Below, piece by piece: positions 54,980 through 55,866 of a stretch of DNA of 55,866 bases (position 1 is the stretch's first letter; the number at the start of each line of letters is the position of its first letter). The translations under genes were made by a program, and so were the position numbers. The DNA is from Aphanizomenon flos-aquae FACHB-1287 (lineage in GTDB: Bacteria > Cyanobacteriota > Cyanobacteriia > Cyanobacteriales > Nostocaceae): contig NZ_JACJTO010000029.1 of the NCBI RefSeq assembly GCF_014698755.1, forward strand, positions 1 to 55,866, in the 5' to 3' direction. The notes beneath the pieces were generated by a model that did no database searches, was not told where the DNA came from, and saw only the letters and a program-made list of their open reading frames with translations.

Positions 54980-55435
54980 TTAGACGTTTTCACTAGTTTC
55001 ATAAGAACAACAAGTTCCTGGTCCAAAAGACAGTACATTACCATCTGGTGTATAGAGAAACCAATGATTATAGTTCTGGGAGTAAATTGCAAAAAGTTTT
55101 AGGACAACCTGATGTTCAAAGGCAAAAACCACATCCCAGGCAGGAGGTATCAGATCAACAGACTGTAATGTAAGATTTTCTAAGCGATGGACGGCAACTT
55201 CCAAGTTATTTCTCTCATCTTCTGAAGCCGCAAAAATTTTATCTCCTTCTTCCACTCGCCATGCACAATTATATAGCCATAAATGCCATTCTCCATGAAT
55301 TTTTTGCTGCTCATTATTGGATGGTAATGGTTGACCAAATTCTATGGTCGGAAAGCTGCCATATCCTAAAGAAACACCCCATGCTTTTTGTCCTAATAAC
55401 TGATTAACTTTTGCTTGTACTTCTTGTATATTCAT
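54980..55435 (-). CDS. Small cytoplasmic protein, candidate immunity protein
   Basis: This 151-residue protein begins MNIQEVQAKVNQLLGQKAWGVSLGYGSFPTIEFG and continues EWHLWLYNCAWRVEEG, DLIPPAWDVVFAFEHQVVLKLF, and WFLYTPDGNVLSFGPG. The pattern of aromatic, beta-rich short proteins following toxin tails fits immunity proteins, and I recall a similar cyanobacterial/actinobacterial hypothetical family (WxLWxxxCxWR). It follows a toxin-tail remnant by 20 bp. No signal peptide. Confidence 0.65.
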   Translation of the reverse strand: MNIQEVQAKVNQLLGQKAWGVSLGYGSFPTIEFGQPLPSNNEQQKIHGEWHLWLYNCAWRVEEGDKIFAASEDERNNLEVAVHRLENLTLQSVDLIPPAWDVVFAFEHQVVLKLFAIYSQNYNHWFLYTPDGNVLSFGPGTCCSYETSENV

Positions 55436-55454
55436 ATCACAAATTTATAATGGT

Positions 55455-55612
55455 TTATTTATTTCCAAACATTTCTACGCCTTCTTCTACTATATCGTGA
55501 TAGCCATAATCCTGACCACTAATAGCATCATGTAAACGGCGGATCTCTCCGTTGGAAAGTTTTCTACCTATACGTCTTTCGATCTCACGAATAGCATCTG
55601 CGCCCCATTATA
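55455..55612 (-). pseudogene. Polymorphic-toxin C-terminal remnant
   Basis: The minus-strand frame starts directly after a TAA at about 55613 and reads WGADAIREIERRIGRKLSNG, EIRRLHDAISGQDYGYHDIV and EEGVEMFGNK before TAA at 55455-55457. I recall a similar ending (IGR.L.....RRLHDEI.G.GY....I.E.G..MF) on Rhs and DUF4157 toxins. There is no start codon or upstream domain. It is followed by the immunity-like gene at 55435, so this is another orphan tail-immunity pair. Confidence 0.6.
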
Positions 55613-55656
55613 TGAAAAATCGCCTTGTATCCCCTACATTCCTAGTTCCACAAAAC

Positions 55657-55745
55657 GCGATTCCTAGGACTCGCTTGACAATCAAGACAGTCGCTACGAG
55701 GCTATCGTAGTGCGATAGCGAAGCGATCCTGCAAGCAGATCGCAC
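55657..55745. repeat. GCGATTCCTAGG repeat, extended palindromic copy 4
   Basis: GCGATTCCTAGGACTCGCTT leads into GTCGCTACGAGGCTATCGTA and GTGCGATAGCGAAGCGATCC, several overlapping GCGATAGC/GCTATCGT inverted repeats. It lies between the toxin remnant and an IS630-like gene start. Confidence 0.7.
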
Positions 55746-55832
55746 TAAATCATTACAGCAGTTTGAGATCAAAAGCGGTACAAAGATGGTAAACTTTAAA
55801 GATGGAAAAAAAAGAAAATAATTGAGATATAT

Positions 55833-55866
55833 ATGGCAGCAGCATATTCGACTGATATAAGACAAA
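55833..55866 (+). mobile_element. 5' end of an IS630-like transposase gene (partial)
   Basis: ATGGCAGCAGCATATTCGAC and following codons give MAAAYSTDIRQ, the typical N-terminus of IS630-family transposases (YS.DLR.K). The gene runs off the right edge. Together with the tail at the left edge it suggests IS630 elements are active in this genome; whether they are the same element cannot be told. Confidence 0.5.

Noticed and set aside
55608-55865. Minus-strand frame of 85 codons at the right edge
   Set aside because: It runs through palindromic repeats and antisense to the IS630-like start; no domain is visible.

Overview
The window looks like chromosome of a heterocyst-forming filamentous cyanobacterium (order Nostocales, Anabaena/Dolichospermum/Aphanizomenon-like). 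The reasons are a nif cluster in heterocyst order (nifD-nifK-nifE-nifN-nifX-DUF269-DUF683-nifW-hesA-hesB-fdxH), nifD split by an element that carries the XisA excisase, hupW beside the nif genes, many HIP1 octamers (GCGATCGC), AT-rich DNA, and abundant small dispersed hairpin repeats. Assignments rest on reading the translations and on memory of the families; no database search was run.

Region 1 (1-2570) is the nifK-proximal end of a nifD excision element. It holds an IS630-like transposase tail, an orphan antitoxin-like gene, a HicAB pair with a frameshifted HicA, and xisA. Region 2 (2561-11594) is the nif operon: the last 46 codons of nifD, nitrogenase MoFe beta subunit, the cofactor scaffold NifEN, NifX and small accessory proteins, an Fe-S carrier (HesB) with HesA, the heterocyst ferredoxin FdxH and a FeoA-like protein. 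Region 3 (11.7-15.2 kb) is a worn accessory strip: a DUF433/DUF5615 toxin-antitoxin pair with an in-frame stop in the toxin, a solitary beta-class DNA methyltransferase, a gene remnant, a small hypothetical gene and hupW.

Region 4 (15.6-36.1 kb) is mostly housekeeping: grpE-dnaK, the divergent type IV pilus motor operon pilB-pilT-pilC, ilvD, a pentapeptide/TPR protein, a DsbA-like oxidoreductase, a DUF1816 protein, a 23S rRNA-type 2'-O-methyltransferase with a repetitive N-terminus, mini-RNase III, a STAS protein, carA, a retropepsin-like lipoprotein, trpD, a Dam-type methylase and a cytochrome b561-like membrane protein.

Region 5 (36.2-43.6 kb) is a three-gene minus-strand operon: a dynamin-like GTPase, a very large Hsp70/actin-fold ATPase and a helical protein of unknown function. 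It resembles the enterobacterial SrfB/SrfC pair and is one candidate for an undescribed system.

Region 6 (44.0-55.9 kb) is an accessory island. It has an orphan gp25-type baseplate gene and a one-directional array of DUF4157 (HELTH) proteins that share nearly identical N-terminal modules but end in different C-terminal domains: papain/LRAT-like, RNase A-like (CdiA-CT type), a Cys-rich 'novel toxin 16'-like domain, and unknown tails. Each is followed by a small immunity-like gene. Several cassettes are cut at the 5' side by dispersed repeats or frameshifted, so the locus looks like a store of effector tails for an extracellular contractile injection system (eCIS), comparable to orphan cdiA-CT or rhs tails. 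A MITE-like palindrome of about 100 bp recurs at 4.7, 15.4, 23.6 and 43.9 kb, and other hairpin families punctuate the toxin island. I saw no tRNA, rRNA or CRISPR array.
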